Shown in pieces: positions 1 to 8,574 of a stretch of 36,784 bases of DNA. The notes under the pieces are model-generated. The model was not told the origin of the DNA, did no database searches, and worked only from the letters and a program-made list of their open reading frames with translations. The position numbers and the translations under genes are program-made. Source of the DNA: Ideonella sp. A 288 (lineage in GTDB: Bacteria > Pseudomonadota > Gammaproteobacteria > Burkholderiales > Burkholderiaceae_C); the NCBI RefSeq assembly GCF_002198735.1, contig NZ_MWLO01000075.1, forward strand, positions 1 through 36,784, in the 5' to 3' direction. The number at the start of each line of letters is the position of its first letter. Within the stretch, counting starts at the first letter, position 1.

Positions 1-181
1 GCGGCGGCGGCGCGGCAGGCGCGGGAGGAGGGGTGGCTGGGCCGTGGCGGATGGCATCGAAGCGGGCCGCCAGGGCGGCGTCGCCGAGCACGCCGAAGAA
101 GGCGCCAAAGGCCAGTGACAGGCGTTGCAGCAGCGACGGCGGCGTGCGGCCGTCGGAGGATTTCGGGTCTTGTGGGTTCAT
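1..181 (-). CDS. DUF2760-like protein, N-terminal fragment (runs off the window)
   Basis: An open frame begins with ATG at 181 on the minus strand and stays open to the window edge, giving the first 60 residues. The peptide starts MNPQDPKSSDGRT and continues with a segment reading LLQRLSLAFGAFFGVLGD, followed by ALAARFDAIR and then a Pro/Ala-rich linker. This pattern, RLxLAFxAFF followed by an alanine/proline linker, is what I recall for the N-terminus of DUF2760 proteins. These are proteobacterial proteins of unknown function, often beside Hsp70-like genes. Codon positions are G/C-rich at the third base like the rest of the window. The gene diverges from the phosphoesterase downstream. The Shine-Dalgarno is weak (GGAA about 5 nt before ATG). 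The family call is tentative; that the frame is coding is more secure. Confidence 0.5.
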   Translation of the reverse strand, partial: MNPQDPKSSDGRTPPSLLQRLSLAFGAFFGVLGDAALAARFDAIRHGPATPPPAPAAPPP

Positions 182-408
182 TGCAGGTTCCAGGGCGACC
201 GAAGGCCGCGTGGGCGCGGCGCGGCAGCGCAGCGCCGCCGTCGGGGACCCGGAGTATCGGTGGTCGCGGCGAGGGCCGCATGGCGGGGCGTCATGCACCG
301 GGGCAGTGCCCGGTTGGGGCCCGGGCCCAGGAAAGATCCCGCGCCGGCGGCGGTGGCCGACGAACGCCCGGCCGGGGTGGTCGCCGGCCGTGCAGGCCAT
401 GCGCCAAG

Positions 409-426
409 GCGTCACGCCTGCGTCAC
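409..426 (+). promoter_or_regulatory. Predicted PHO box upstream of the PlcP-like gene
   Basis: Two perfect copies of GCGTCAC (409-415 and 420-426) stand 11 bp apart, the period of PhoB half-sites (E. coli consensus CTGTCAT-N4-CTGTCAT). The pstS promoter carries the same arrangement (GCGTCAC-N4-CTGTCAC). A weak -10-like hexamer CACGAT lies at 437-442, 10 nt after the box, the same distance as in the pstS promoter. The start codon at 451 follows only 8 nt later. Binding by PhoB is inferred from this symmetry and context. Confidence 0.6.
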
Positions 427-450
427 ACCGACCGATCACGATCACGGGCC

Positions 451-1434
451 ATGCGGCATGACCCACCTGCCCCCGACGACGACGCTCCGGCCTCCAAGGC
501 CAGGCTGAGCGTGCGCACGGCCTGGATCTCCGACCTGCACCTGGGCACGCCCGGCTGCCAGGCCGTGGCGCTGCTGGAGTTCCTGCGCGAGCTGGAGTGC
601 GAGACGCTGTACCTGGTCGGCGACATCATCGACGGCTGGCAGTTGCGCCGCAGCTGGTACTGGCCGCAGGCCCACAACGACGTGGTGCAGAAGGTGCTGC
701 GCAAGGCGCGCAAGGGCACGCGGGTGGTGTTCGTGCCGGGCAACCACGACGAGTTCCTGCGCCGCTACGTGGCCCACAACTTCGGCGGCGTCGACGTGGT
801 CGACGAGGCCGAGCACACGCTGGTCGATGGACGCCGCCTGTGGGTGACCCACGGCGACCTGTTCGACGGCGTGATCCAGTGCGCCCCGTGGCTGGCCCAC
901 GTGGGCGACCTGGCCTACGAGTTCACGCTCAAGGTCAACCGCTGGCTGAACGGCGCGCGCGCCCGGCTGGGGCTGCCGTACTGGAGCCTGTCGCGCTATC
1001 TGAAGGGCCGTGTCAAGCGGGCGGTGAGCTACATCGGCGACTTCGAGGCGGCCGTGGCCCGGGAGGCCCAGCGGCGCGGCCTGCAGGGCGTCGTGTGCGG
1101 GCACATCCACCACGCCGAGATCCGCAGCATCGACGGCATCCTGTACTGCAACGACGGCGACTGGGTCGAGAGCCTGACGGCGCTGGTGGAACACCACGAT
1201 GGCCGCCTCGAGATCATCGACCGTGCCAGCACCGCGCGCCTGCCGCACCGGGCTGTGGTGCCCGCGGCCCATCCGGTCGACGTGGCGCTGCCGGGGCTGG
1301 ACCTGCCCGTGGCCGCGTCGCTCGACGTGTCGGTGGCCGCGCATGCGGCGGGTGGCGACGCGGGCACGGTCCCGGGCGCCGTCCGGGCCGACGCGACCGC
1401 CCCACGCCGTGTGATCGATGTGACGGTGATGTGA
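451..1434 (+). CDS. Calcineurin-like phosphoesterase, PlcP-type phospholipase C candidate (LpxH superfamily)
   Basis: This 327-residue protein belongs to the UDP-2,3-diacylglucosamine pyrophosphatase-like metallophosphoesterases. The metal-site motifs are all visible: SDLH (D28, H30), GD (D58), GNHD (98-100), the THGD histidine H134, and GHIHH (H218, H220). True LpxH, as I recall it, carries GNRDF; this protein has GNHDE. It also has the [11 protein letters not shown] and CGHIHHAEI stretches that I associate with Sinorhizobium PlcP, the phosphate-regulated phospholipase C that degrades membrane phospholipids. An Ala/Val-rich tail of about 70 residues after residue 255 is not part of the fold. 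I chose ATG 451 because conserved sequence begins soon after it and the frame upstream looks non-coding. The gene sits directly before pstS with its own PHO box. Automatic annotation would probably say LpxH. The catalytic fold is certain; the substrate is inferred. Confidence 0.75.
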   Translation: MRHDPPAPDDDAPASKARLSVRTAWISDLHLGTPGCQAVALLEFLRELECETLYLVGDIIDGWQLRRSWYWPQAHNDVVQKVLRKARKGTRVVFVPGNHDEFLRRYVAHNFGGVDVVDEAEHTLVDGRRLWVTHGDLFDGVIQCAPWLAHVGDLAYEFTLKVNRWLNGARARLGLPYWSLSRYLKGRVKRAVSYIGDFEAAVAREAQRRGLQGVVCGHIHHAEIRSIDGILYCNDGDWVESLTALVEHHDGRLEIIDRASTARLPHRAVVPAAHPVDVALPGLDLPVAASLDVSVAAHAAGGDAGTVPGAVRADATAPRRVIDVTVM

Positions 1435-1550
1435 CAGTGGCGCCCCGCCTGGACGACCCCGTGGCGGGGGGGGCGACCGTCGCCGTACCGAGACGCGGCG
1501 GGCGATTCTGGATGTTGCCGGGCGGTGCAGTCTGGTGCGAACCGATGACA

Positions 1551-1584
1551 GCGTCACGCGCCTGTCACATGCGCTCCCTAGAGT
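1551..1584 (+). promoter_or_regulatory. pstS promoter with PHO box
   Basis: GCGTCAC (1551-1557) and CTGTCAC (1562-1568) form a direct repeat of period 11 and take the place of a -35 element. Ten bases later TAGAGT (1579-1584) is a good -10, as in PhoB-activated promoters. The expected transcription start near 1591 leaves a leader of about 43 nt. That leader includes a GAAAGG Shine-Dalgarno 6-7 nt before the pstS ATG. The site should drive pstS and probably the whole pst-pho cluster. Confidence 0.75.
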
Positions 1585-1633
1585 CTGGTCATCGGCACTC
1601 ACCGTTGCCAAACCCAACCCTGAAAGGCCCACC

Positions 1634-2668
1634 ATGACATCGACTCTCCTTCGCGCCGCCATCGCTTCGGCGGCCCTGTTCTCCTTCGCAGCGCAAGCCC
1701 AGGACGTGACCGGCGCCGGCGCCACCTTCCCGGCGCCGATCTACGCCAAGTGGGCCGACGCCTACAACAAGGCCACGGGCGCGCGCATCAACTACCAGTC
1801 GGTCGGCTCGGGCGCGGGTCTGAAGCAGATCCGTTCCAAGACGGTGGACTTCGGCGCCTCGGACATGCCCTTGTCCGATGAGGATCTGGCCAAGGACAAC
1901 CTGTTGCAGTTCCCCACGGTGATCGGCGGGGTGGTGCCGGTGGTCAACATCGCGGGCATCGCGCCTGGGCAGATCAAGCTCACCGGGCAGGTGCTGGGCG
2001 ACATCTACCTGGGCAAGATCACGAAGTGGAACGACCCGGCGCTGGTGGCGCTGAACGCTGGCGTGCCGCTGCCGGCGGCCGACATCGCGGTGGTGCGCCG
2101 CGCGGACGGTTCGGGCACCAGCTTCATCTTCACCAACTACCTGTCCAAGGTGAACGCCGACTGGAAGGCCAAGGTCGGCGAGGGCACGGCCGTGAACTGG
2201 CCCATCGGCGCGGGCGGCAAGGGCAACGAAGGCGTGGCCGCGTTCGTGCAGCGCCTGCCCAACTCGATCGGTTATGTCGAGTACGCCTACGTGAAGCAGA
2301 GCAAGATGTCGCATGTGCTGCTGCAGAACCAGGCGGGCGCCTTCGTGGCGCCAGATGACCTGAACTTCAAGGCCGCGGCAGCCAGTGCCGATTGGGCCAA
2401 GAGCTTCTACCAGGTGCTCACCGACCAGCCCGGCAAGGACGCCTGGCCCTTGACCGGCGCCACCTTCATCATGATGCACAAGCTGCAGAGCAAGCCGGCC
2501 AACGCGACCAATGCGCTGAGGTTCTTCAACTGGGCCTTCAGCAGCGGCGACAAGCTCGCGGCCGACCTCGAGTACGTTCCGCTGCCCGACTCGGTCAAGG
2601 CCCAGGTGCGCAAGCAGTGGGCCGACAATCTGAAGGATGGCACTGGCAAGGCGGTCGCCTACAAGTGA
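1634..2668 (+). CDS. pstS: Phosphate ABC transporter, periplasmic phosphate-binding protein PstS
   Basis: PstS captures inorganic phosphate in the periplasm and hands it to the PstCA channel. The 344-residue precursor (E. coli 346) opens with a Sec signal peptide, [10 protein letters not shown] followed by a hydrophobic stretch, with a cleavage site AQA|QD after residue 22. The mature protein starts with the family's [18 protein letters not shown]. It also shows the phosphate-site pieces [16 protein letters not shown] and [19 protein letters not shown] 1634 is chosen because it gives the signal peptide and follows a GAAAGG ribosome site; an earlier in-frame ATG at 1535 lies upstream of the PHO box. 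It is the first gene of the pst operon, under the PHO box at 1551. The 90-nt gap to pstC holds two stem-loops that may raise PstS yield over the membrane subunits. Confidence 0.97.
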   Translation: MTSTLLRAAIASAALFSFAAQAQDVTGAGATFPAPIYAKWADAYNKATGARINYQSVGSGAGLKQIRSKTVDFGASDMPLSDEDLAKDNLLQFPTVIGGVVPVVNIAGIAPGQIKLTGQVLGDIYLGKITKWNDPALVALNAGVPLPAADIAVVRRADGSGTSFIFTNYLSKVNADWKAKVGEGTAVNWPIGAGGKGNEGVAAFVQRLPNSIGYVEYAYVKQSKMSHVLLQNQAGAFVAPDDLNFKAAAASADWAKSFYQVLTDQPGKDAWPLTGATFIMMHKLQSKPANATNALRFFNWAFSSGDKLAADLEYVPLPDSVKAQVRKQWADNLKDGTGKAVAYK

Positions 2669-2671
2669 TGT

Positions 2672-2716
2672 CGCGAAGGGCGGGCGAGCATGCCCTTGCG
2701 CGAGTCGGCCCCGACT
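2672..2716 (+). other. Two consecutive stem-loops in the pstS-pstC gap
   Basis: The first hairpin pairs CGCG-AAGGGC (2672-2681) with GCCCTT-g-CGCG (2692-2702) around a 10-nt loop. The second pairs AGTCG (2703-2707) with CGACT (2712-2716) around GCCC. They begin four nt after the pstS stop and there is no T-run, so they are not a standard intrinsic terminator. A role in stabilising the pstS message or in partial termination before pstC is inferred from position. Confidence 0.5.
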
Positions 2717-2758
2717 TCGGCCTTACCAGCGAGGGGTGCCTTGGCAGCCACGTTCCCC

Positions 2759-3760
2759 ATGAACCCCAACGACCAGGACGAGCGAGTGAAGCCAATGCAG
2801 CACCAGCAGCCGCCCGAGCGCCGCAGGGTGGCGCCGTGGGCCGACAAGGTGTTCTCGCTGCTGGCACACGGGGCGGCGTGGTTCACGCTGGCGCTGCTGG
2901 TGGGGATCATCATCTCGCTGATCGTGGGTGCGGCGCCGGCGATCCGGCACTTCGGGCTGGGGTTCCTGTGGTCGACCGACTGGGACCCGGTGCAGGAGAA
3001 GTTCGGCGGGCTGGTGATGATCTACGGCACGGTGGTGACCTCGGTCATCGCGCTGCTGATCGCCGTGCCGGTGAGCTTCGGCATCGCGCTGTTCCTCACC
3101 GAGATGTCGCCGGGCTGGCTCAAGCGGCCGCTGGGCATCGCGGTGGAGTTGCTCGCGGCCGTGCCCTCCATCGTCTACGGCATGTGGGGGCTGCTGGTGT
3201 TCAGCCCCATCCTGTCCACCTGGATCCAGCAGCCGCTGCAGTCGGTGTTCAAGGGCGTGCCCGTGCTGGGCGCGCTGGTGTCGGGCCCGCCGGTGGGCAT
3301 CGGGCTGCTGTCGGCCGGCATCATCCTGGCCATCATGGTCATCCCGTTCATCGCTGCGGTCATGCGCGACGTCTTCGAGGTGACCCCGCCGATGCTCAAG
3401 GAGTCGGCCTACGGGCTGGGGGCCACCACCTGGGAGGTCGTCTCGCGCGTGGTGCTGCCGTACACCAAGACCGGGGTGGTGGGCGGCATCATGCTCGGGC
3501 TGGGGCGGGCGCTGGGCGAGACCATGGCCGTGACCTTCGTGATCGGCAACTTCAACCAGCTCGACTCGCTGTCGCTGTTCGAGGCCGCCAACAGCATCAC
3601 CTCGGCGCTGGCCAACGAATTTGCCGAAGCCGGCGAAGGGCTGCACCAGGCCTCGCTGATCTACCTCGGGCTGGTGCTGTTCTTCATCACCTTCGTGGTG
3701 CTGGCGCTGTCCAAGCTGCTGCTGTCGCAACTGCGCAAGGGTGAGGGGTCGCGCACATGA
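2759..3760 (+). CDS. pstC: Phosphate ABC transporter permease PstC
   Basis: PstC is one of the two inner-membrane permease subunits of the high-affinity phosphate importer. The 333-residue chain has a polar N-terminus, a first membrane helix near residues 33-55 and a large loop reading [17 protein letters not shown], as in PstC/PstA proteins. Further helices follow, with a binding-protein-dependent permease core containing the EAA-type loop [20 protein letters not shown]. The C-terminal helix ends in a short basic tail. The start is uncertain. ATG 2759 is used here, ATG 2795 is possible, and ATG 2690 would add residues that overlap the intergenic hairpins and do not look like PstC. The stop overlaps the pstA start by four bases (ATGA), so PstC and PstA are probably made together. 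Confidence 0.93.
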   Translation: MNPNDQDERVKPMQHQQPPERRRVAPWADKVFSLLAHGAAWFTLALLVGIIISLIVGAAPAIRHFGLGFLWSTDWDPVQEKFGGLVMIYGTVVTSVIALLIAVPVSFGIALFLTEMSPGWLKRPLGIAVELLAAVPSIVYGMWGLLVFSPILSTWIQQPLQSVFKGVPVLGALVSGPPVGIGLLSAGIILAIMVIPFIAAVMRDVFEVTPPMLKESAYGLGATTWEVVSRVVLPYTKTGVVGGIMLGLGRALGETMAVTFVIGNFNQLDSLSLFEAANSITSALANEFAEAGEGLHQASLIYLGLVLFFITFVVLALSKLLLSQLRKGEGSRT

Positions 3761-4659
3761 GTACCCTGTCGAACGAGACCTCGTCCTCCGGGGCCTTCAC
3801 GGCCACGCAGCAGGCCGGCCGGCTGGCCATGCACCGAAGCCGCAAGCGGCGCAACGTGGTGGCGCTGACGCTGTCCCTGGGGGCCATGGCCTTCGGGCTG
3901 TTCTGGCTGGTGTGGATCCTGTTCGAGACCGTGCGGCTGGGCGTGGGCGGGCTGAACCTGGCGGTGTTCACCGAGATGACCCCGCCGCCGCAGGCCGAGA
4001 CCGGGGGGCTGGCCAACGCCATCTTCGGCTCGCTGACCATGGTCGGGCTGGCCACGCTGATCGGCACGCCCATCGGCGTGATGGCCGGCATCTACCTGGC
4101 CGAGTACGGGCAGAAGACCTGGCTGGGCAGCGCCACGCGGTTCATCAACGACATCCTGCTGTCGGCGCCGTCGATCGTGATCGGGCTGTTCATCTACGCG
4201 GCGGTGGTGGCGCAGGTGAAGAGCTTCTCCGGTTTTGCCGGGGTGCTGGCGCTGGCGCTGATCGTCATCCCGGTGGTGATCCGGCAGACCGAGAACATGC
4301 TCAGCCTGATCCCGAACGCGCTGCGCGAGGCGGCGTACGCGCTGGGCACGCCGAAGTGGAAGGTCATCTCGGCCATCACGCTGAAGGCGGCGCGGGCGGG
4401 GGTGGTCACGGGGGTGCTGCTGGCCATTGCGCGCATTGCCGGGGAGACCGCGCCGCTGCTGTTCACGGCGCTGTCCAACCAGTTCTGGACCAGCGACCTG
4501 CGCGAGCCGATGGCCAGCCTGCCGGTGACGATCTTCAAGTTCGCGATGAGCCCGTACGAGAACTGGCAGAAGCTGGCCTGGGCGGGGGTGTTCATCATCA
4601 CGCTGGGCGTGCTGGCGCTGAACATCGCCGCGCGGGTGTTCCTGCGCAACAAGCACTGA
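3757..4659 (+). CDS. pstA: Phosphate ABC transporter permease PstA
   Basis: PstA is the partner permease of PstC. The 300-residue chain has a cytoplasmic Ser/Thr-rich and then basic N-terminus (HRSRKRRN), a first helix around residues 30-55 and a periplasmic loop containing [21 protein letters not shown]. Five further helices follow. The permease EAA loop is visible as [20 protein letters not shown] near residue 195, the site expected to dock on PstB. The chain ends ARVFLRNKH. The gene starts within the pstC stop codon (ATGA overlap), which decides the start. A 51-nt gap then leads to pstB. Confidence 0.95.
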   Translation: MSTLSNETSSSGAFTATQQAGRLAMHRSRKRRNVVALTLSLGAMAFGLFWLVWILFETVRLGVGGLNLAVFTEMTPPPQAETGGLANAIFGSLTMVGLATLIGTPIGVMAGIYLAEYGQKTWLGSATRFINDILLSAPSIVIGLFIYAAVVAQVKSFSGFAGVLALALIVIPVVIRQTENMLSLIPNALREAAYALGTPKWKVISAITLKAARAGVVTGVLLAIARIAGETAPLLFTALSNQFWTSDLREPMASLPVTIFKFAMSPYENWQKLAWAGVFIITLGVLALNIAARVFLRNKH

Positions 4660-4710
4660 CCTGCCACCAGCCCTGCCGCACAAGCCACGAGGCCCCAGAG
4701 GACCCCTGCC

Positions 4711-5496
4711 ATGGACACCCGAGTCGACCACGCCATCACCGAGCGAGCCAAGATCTCGGTGCGGGACCTGAACTTCTACTACGGCGGCTTTCACGCGCTG
4801 AAGAACATCAACCTGGACCTGCCGGAGAACAAGGTCACGGCCTTCATCGGGCCGTCGGGGTGCGGCAAGAGCACGCTGCTGCGGATCTTCAACCGCATGT
4901 TCGAGCTCTACCCGGAGCAGCGCGCCGAGGGGCAGATCCTGCTGGACGGGGCGAACCTGCTGGACCGCAGGATCGACGTGAGCCTGATCCGCGCGAAGGT
5001 CGGCATGGTGTTCCAGAAGCCCACGCCGTTCCCGATGTCGATCTACGACAACATCGCCTTCGGGGTGAAGCTGTTCGAGTCGCTGCCGCGCGTCGAGATG
5101 GACGAGCGGGTGGAGTGGGCGCTGAGGAAGGCCGCGCTGTGGGGCGAGGTCAAGGACAAGCTCAACCAGAGCGGCTCGGGGCTGTCGGGCGGGCAGCAGC
5201 AGCGGCTGTGCATCGCGCGGGGCATCGCCATCAAGCCCGAGGTGATGCTGCTGGACGAGCCGTGCTCGGCGCTGGACCCGATCTCCACGGGCAAGATCGA
5301 GGAGCTGATCACCGAGCTGAAGTCGGACTACACGGTGGTGATCGTCACGCACAACATGCAGCAGGCCGCGCGCTGCTCGGACTACACCGCGTACATGTAC
5401 CTGGGCGACCTGATCGAGTTCGGCCCGACGGCCGACATCTTCATGAAGCCCAAGCGCAAGGACACCGAGGACTACATCACCGGCCGTTTCGGGTAG
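4711..5496 (+). CDS. pstB: Phosphate ABC transporter ATP-binding protein PstB
   Basis: PstB is the cytoplasmic ATPase that powers phosphate uptake through PstCA. The 261-residue protein has Walker A GPSGCGKS (47-54), then the PstB-typical FNRMFELYP with its variable insert. It also has the Q-loop [21 protein letters not shown] signature LSGGQQQRL, Walker B VMLLDEP, D-loop SALDP and the H-loop histidine in [10 protein letters not shown]. An AGAGGA ribosome site lies 10-15 nt before ATG 4711. The stop codon TAG ends at 5496, and the large inverted-repeat element begins at the next base. Length and motifs match the family closely. Confidence 0.97.
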   Translation: MDTRVDHAITERAKISVRDLNFYYGGFHALKNINLDLPENKVTAFIGPSGCGKSTLLRIFNRMFELYPEQRAEGQILLDGANLLDRRIDVSLIRAKVGMVFQKPTPFPMSIYDNIAFGVKLFESLPRVEMDERVEWALRKAALWGEVKDKLNQSGSGLSGGQQQRLCIARGIAIKPEVMLLDEPCSALDPISTGKIEELITELKSDYTVVIVTHNMQQAARCSDYTAYMYLGDLIEFGPTADIFMKPKRKDTEDYITGRFG

Positions 5497-5768
5497 AGAG
5501 GGTGTTGACGTGATGAATGGCACCCGCGTGAGGCCCCAGAGTGGGCCCAATCTAGGCGCAAAGCGCAGCCATAGCCCGGCCTATGGCGAGCATTTGCAAC
5601 GACGAGTGGGCCCACTCTGGGGCCTCACCCTTCGGGCCGGGGTACCCAAGGGTGCTGGCGGGCGTTGCACGGCTTGCCCAGGCTGCCAAGCATGCGCTGC
5701 GCCGTGCGCCTACTCCAGCGCCCTTGGCCACCCCGGCGCGGGTGCCATTCATCACGTCAACACCCTCT
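5497..5768. repeat. 272-bp nested inverted-repeat element between pstB and phoU
   Basis: The ends (5497-5528 and 5737-5768) are perfect inverted repeats of 32 bp. Inside are two hairpin arms. Arm 1 has a perfect 22-bp stem (5528-5549 with 5607-5628). Within it an inner stem joins GCAAA (5558-5562) to TTTGC (5593-5597) and GCCATAG (5568-5574) to CTATGGC (5581-5587), with CCCGGC as loop. Arm 2 has a 22-bp stem with three mismatches (5637-5658 with 5715-5736) and an inner GCACGGC/GCCGTGC stem. The whole folds as a three-way junction on either strand. It starts directly after the pstB stop and ends 9 nt before the phoU ATG. No target-site duplication is clear. It may be a MITE- or REP-like mobile repeat, or a structured operon element. 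Confidence 0.85.
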
Positions 5769-5777
5769 GAGGGCACC

Positions 5778-6485
5778 ATGACCGACAAGCACCTCTCCAC
5801 CCAGTTCGACGCCGAACTCAGTGCCATCTCCACCCGCGTGCTCGAGATGGGCGGGCTCGTCGAGTCGCAGGTCATCAATGCGGTTCATGCACTCGCCAAC
5901 TTCGACGGCGACGCCGCAGCGCTGGTGCTCAGGCAGGAGATGCAGGTGAACACGATGGAGGTGGCGATCGATCGCGACCTGTCGTCGATCATCGCCCGGC
6001 GCCAGCCCACCGCACGGGATCTGCGCCTGCTCATCGCCGTCTCGAAGATCATCGCCAACCTCGAGCGCATCGGCGACGAGGCTGCCAAGATCGCCCGCAC
6101 GGTGCAACGTTTGCTGAACGCCGGCAGTTCCAGCCGCATGCGCCTGCCGGTGGCCGACCTGTCGTTCGAGTGCGAACTGGCCACGCGGCAATTGCGCAAG
6201 GTGCTCGATGCGTTCGCACGGCTCGACACTGTGGCCGCGGTGGAAGTGCTCAAGCACGACGACCAGATCGACCAGGAGTTCGAAGGCCTGATGCGCAAGC
6301 TCATCACCTACATGATGGAAGACCCGCGCACCATCTCTGCCGCCATCGACCTGGTGTTCGTGGCCAAGGCCATCGAGCGCGTGGGCGACCACGCCAAGAA
6401 CCTGGCCGAGGTCATCATCTACATCGTCAAGGGCACCGACGTGCGGCACAACCCGTTCGAGACCATCGAGTCGCTGGCCCGCTAG
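5778..6485 (+). CDS. phoU: Phosphate signalling regulator PhoU
   Basis: PhoU links the Pst transporter to the PhoR kinase and keeps the Pho regulon off when phosphate is plentiful. The 235-residue all-helical protein shows two PhoU repeats. The first contains the metal-binding type motif near ERIGDEAAKIAR (about residues 95-106) and the second contains ERVGDHAKNLAE (about 197-208), both hallmarks of the family. ATG 5778 is preceded by GAGGG nine nt upstream. The frame is open further upstream to 5583 through the repeat element, but those residues do not resemble PhoU and are rejected as a start. phoB follows 21 nt downstream, so phoU-phoB-phoR form one transcription unit, possibly with read-through from pstB across the repeat. 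Confidence 0.96.
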   Translation: MTDKHLSTQFDAELSAISTRVLEMGGLVESQVINAVHALANFDGDAAALVLRQEMQVNTMEVAIDRDLSSIIARRQPTARDLRLLIAVSKIIANLERIGDEAAKIARTVQRLLNAGSSSRMRLPVADLSFECELATRQLRKVLDAFARLDTVAAVEVLKHDDQIDQEFEGLMRKLITYMMEDPRTISAAIDLVFVAKAIERVGDHAKNLAEVIIYIVKGTDVRHNPFETIESLAR

Positions 6486-6506
6486 CCGACACCCGGAGAT
6501 GCGAGG

Positions 6507-7208
6507 ATGACCCGAATCGTGGTGGTCGAAGACGAAGCTGCCATCGCGGAGCTCATCGCCATCAACCTGCGGCATGCGGGCCACGAGGTGATCGTGGCGC
6601 CCAGTGCCGAGGACGCGCGCAGCGAAGTCGACGCCGAACTGCCGGATGTGGTGCTGCTCGACTGGATGCTGCCGGGCCAATCCGGTTTGTCCCTGGCGCG
6701 GCAGTGGCGCGCGGCCGAACGCACGCGCGACCTGCCCATCATCATGCTCACCGCGCGCAGCGAGGAGGGCGACAAGATCGCCGGGCTCGACGCCGGTGCC
6801 GATGACTACCTGACCAAGCCTTTCTCGACCAACGAGTTGATGGCCCGCATCCGCGCCGTGCTGCGCCGCAAGGCGCCGCAATCGATCGACGACGCGGTGG
6901 AAGTGGCGGGGCTGCGGCTCGACCCGGCCACGCACCGGGTCGACCACGCCGGGCGCGACGTCAAGCTCGGGCCCACGGAGTTCCGGCTCCTGCACTTCTT
7001 GATGACCCATCCCGAGCGCGTCCACAGCAGGACCCAGTTGCTGGACCGTGTGTGGGGCGATCACGTGTTCATCGAGGAGCGCACGGTCGATGTCCACATC
7101 AAGCGCTTGCGCGAAGCGCTCTTGCCGGCGCAGTGCGCGGGCATGATCGAGACCGTGCGCGGTGCTGGGTACCGGCTCACCCGCCAGACTGGCGCCGTCT
7201 CGTCGTGA
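6507..7208 (+). CDS. phoB: Phosphate regulon response regulator PhoB
   Basis: PhoB is the DNA-binding regulator that, once phosphorylated by PhoR, binds PHO boxes and activates phosphate-starvation genes. The 233-residue protein has a receiver domain (about 1-120) with acidic pocket E8-D9, phospho-acceptor D52 in LLDWMLPG, the switch threonine in IIMLTARS and the lysine in YLTKPFS. A C-terminal OmpR/PhoB winged helix (about 135-228) includes GPTEFRLLHFLMTHPERVHSR and RTVDVHIKRLREAL. A GAGG sits directly before the ATG. It lies between phoU and phoR. The two PHO boxes at 409 and 1551 are its expected local targets. Confidence 0.97.
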   Translation: MTRIVVVEDEAAIAELIAINLRHAGHEVIVAPSAEDARSEVDAELPDVVLLDWMLPGQSGLSLARQWRAAERTRDLPIIMLTARSEEGDKIAGLDAGADDYLTKPFSTNELMARIRAVLRRKAPQSIDDAVEVAGLRLDPATHRVDHAGRDVKLGPTEFRLLHFLMTHPERVHSRTQLLDRVWGDHVFIEERTVDVHIKRLREALLPAQCAGMIETVRGAGYRLTRQTGAVSS

Positions 7209-7221
7209 GTTCGTTTCGCCG

Positions 7222-8574
7222 ATGAGTTCGCTGCTGCAACGCCTGCCGATGGCATTGGCCTCGCTGGCCGTCGGCGGGGTGCTCGGCCGCGTGTTGGGCG
7301 AGGCGGTCGGTTCGCCCTTGTGGGGCCTGACGCTGGGTGGTGTCGTCGGCTCGGCGGCCTGGGTGTTGCTGGATGACCTGCGTGCCTCGCGATTGGTGCG
7401 GTGGCTGTCCATGGCGACGGATCGAGAGGCCCCGCATGGCGCTGGCCTGTGGGGTGAGATGGGCTATCTCGTCGAGCGCGCGCTGCGCCAGCGAGACCAG
7501 GCGTTGGCACGCGAACGTGACCGGCTGACCCAGTTCCTGTCGGCCATCGAAGCTTCGCCGAACGGGGTGTTGTTGCTCGATCCGCTCGACCACATCGACT
7601 GGTGCAGCCTGGTGGCGGCCGATCACCTGGGACTCGACGCCCGTCGCGACCTGCGCCAGCCCATCACCAACCTGGTTCGTTCGCCGGAATTCGTGTCCTA
7701 CCTCAAGGCCGGCGACTGGGACGAGCCGGTGACCTTCGCGCTGCCTGGCGGTGGTTGCACGTTGACGGTGCTGGTCAGGGGCTATGGCGATGGCCAGAAG
7801 CTGGTGCTGTCGCAGGACGTCACCGAACGCCTGCGCGCCGACACCATGCGCCGAGACTTCGTGGCCAACGTGTCGCACGAGATCCGCACGCCCTTGACGG
7901 TGCTGGCCGGCTTCCTGGAAACCATGGAGAGCCTGCCATTGAGCGAGACGGAGCGGGCTCGAATGCAGGCACTGATGCGACAGCAGACCGATCGGATGCA
8001 GGTGCTGGTGGCCGACCTGTTGACGCTCGCGCAGTTGGAAGGCAGCCCGCGCCCACCGGCCGACCGGTGGGTGTCCGTGGACGTCCTCGTGCAGCGGGTG
8101 CTGCAGGACGGGGAGGGGCTGTCGAAGGGGCGGCACCCGATCACCGCCGTGGGCCTCGACGGCGCCGCGATTGCCGGCATTGAATCCGAACTGCAGAGTG
8201 CCCTGAGCAACCTGCTCTCCAACGCCGTGCGCTACACGCCAGCCGGCGGACAGATCGAGGTGACCTGGCTGCTGCGGGCCGATGGCAGTGGCGAGTTGGG
8301 CGTCACCGACAGCGGCATGGGCATCGCAAGGGAGCACCTGTCCCGCTTGACCGAGCGCTTCTACCGGGTCGATGGCAGTCGCTCGCGCGAGACCGGTGGC
8401 ACAGGCCTGGGGCTGTCGATCGTCAAGCACGTGATGCAGCGCCATGGCGGCAACCTCGACATCGAGAGTGAGCCGGGCAAGGGGTCGACCTTCCGGCTGC
8501 AGTTTCCGTCCGGACGGGTGCGACCGGGTCACACCGCGATCAGCGGACCGCGATTCGCCGATACACCAGCGTGA
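7222..8574 (+). CDS. phoR: Phosphate regulon sensor histidine kinase PhoR
   Basis: PhoR is the inner-membrane kinase/phosphatase that controls PhoB according to Pst activity. The 450-residue chain begins with two short hydrophobic segments (about 8-28 and 33-52) without a real periplasmic domain, as usual for PhoR. A linker and PAS domain (about 100-200, FLSAIEASPNGVLLLD) follow. The HisKA domain has H219 in NVSHEIRTPL. The ATPase domain shows the N-box NLLSNAVRYTP, G1 DSGMGIA and G2 GTGLGLSIV. ATG 7222 lies 13 nt after the phoB stop without a clear ribosome site; a GTG at 7162 inside phoB is possible but less likely. Its 3' end overlaps the end of the convergent membrane-protein gene by 35 nt. 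Confidence 0.95.
   Translation: MSSLLQRLPMALASLAVGGVLGRVLGEAVGSPLWGLTLGGVVGSAAWVLLDDLRASRLVRWLSMATDREAPHGAGLWGEMGYLVERALRQRDQALARERDRLTQFLSAIEASPNGVLLLDPLDHIDWCSLVAADHLGLDARRDLRQPITNLVRSPEFVSYLKAGDWDEPVTFALPGGGCTLTVLVRGYGDGQKLVLSQDVTERLRADTMRRDFVANVSHEIRTPLTVLAGFLETMESLPLSETERARMQALMRQQTDRMQVLVADLLTLAQLEGSPRPPADRWVSVDVLVQRVLQDGEGLSKGRHPITAVGLDGAAIAGIESELQSALSNLLSNAVRYTPAGGQIEVTWLLRADGSGELGVTDSGMGIAREHLSRLTERFYRVDGSRSRETGGTGLGLSIVKHVMQRHGGNLDIESEPGKGSTFRLQFPSGRVRPGHTAISGPRFADTPA

Noticed and set aside
115-450. Earlier start of the phosphoesterase frame at 115
   Set aside because: It would place the PHO box inside the coding sequence and add a non-conserved Arg/Gly-rich peptide that overlaps the opposite DUF2760-like gene start.
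451-1434. Calling the first full gene lpxH
   Set aside because: The metal motif pattern and the Pho-type promoter fit PlcP-like enzymes better. Kept as a superfamily call because the substrate is not proven.
5583-5777. Alternative start of phoU at 5583
   Set aside because: The added residues come from the inverted-repeat element and have no PhoU similarity. GAGGG before ATG 5778 marks the real start.
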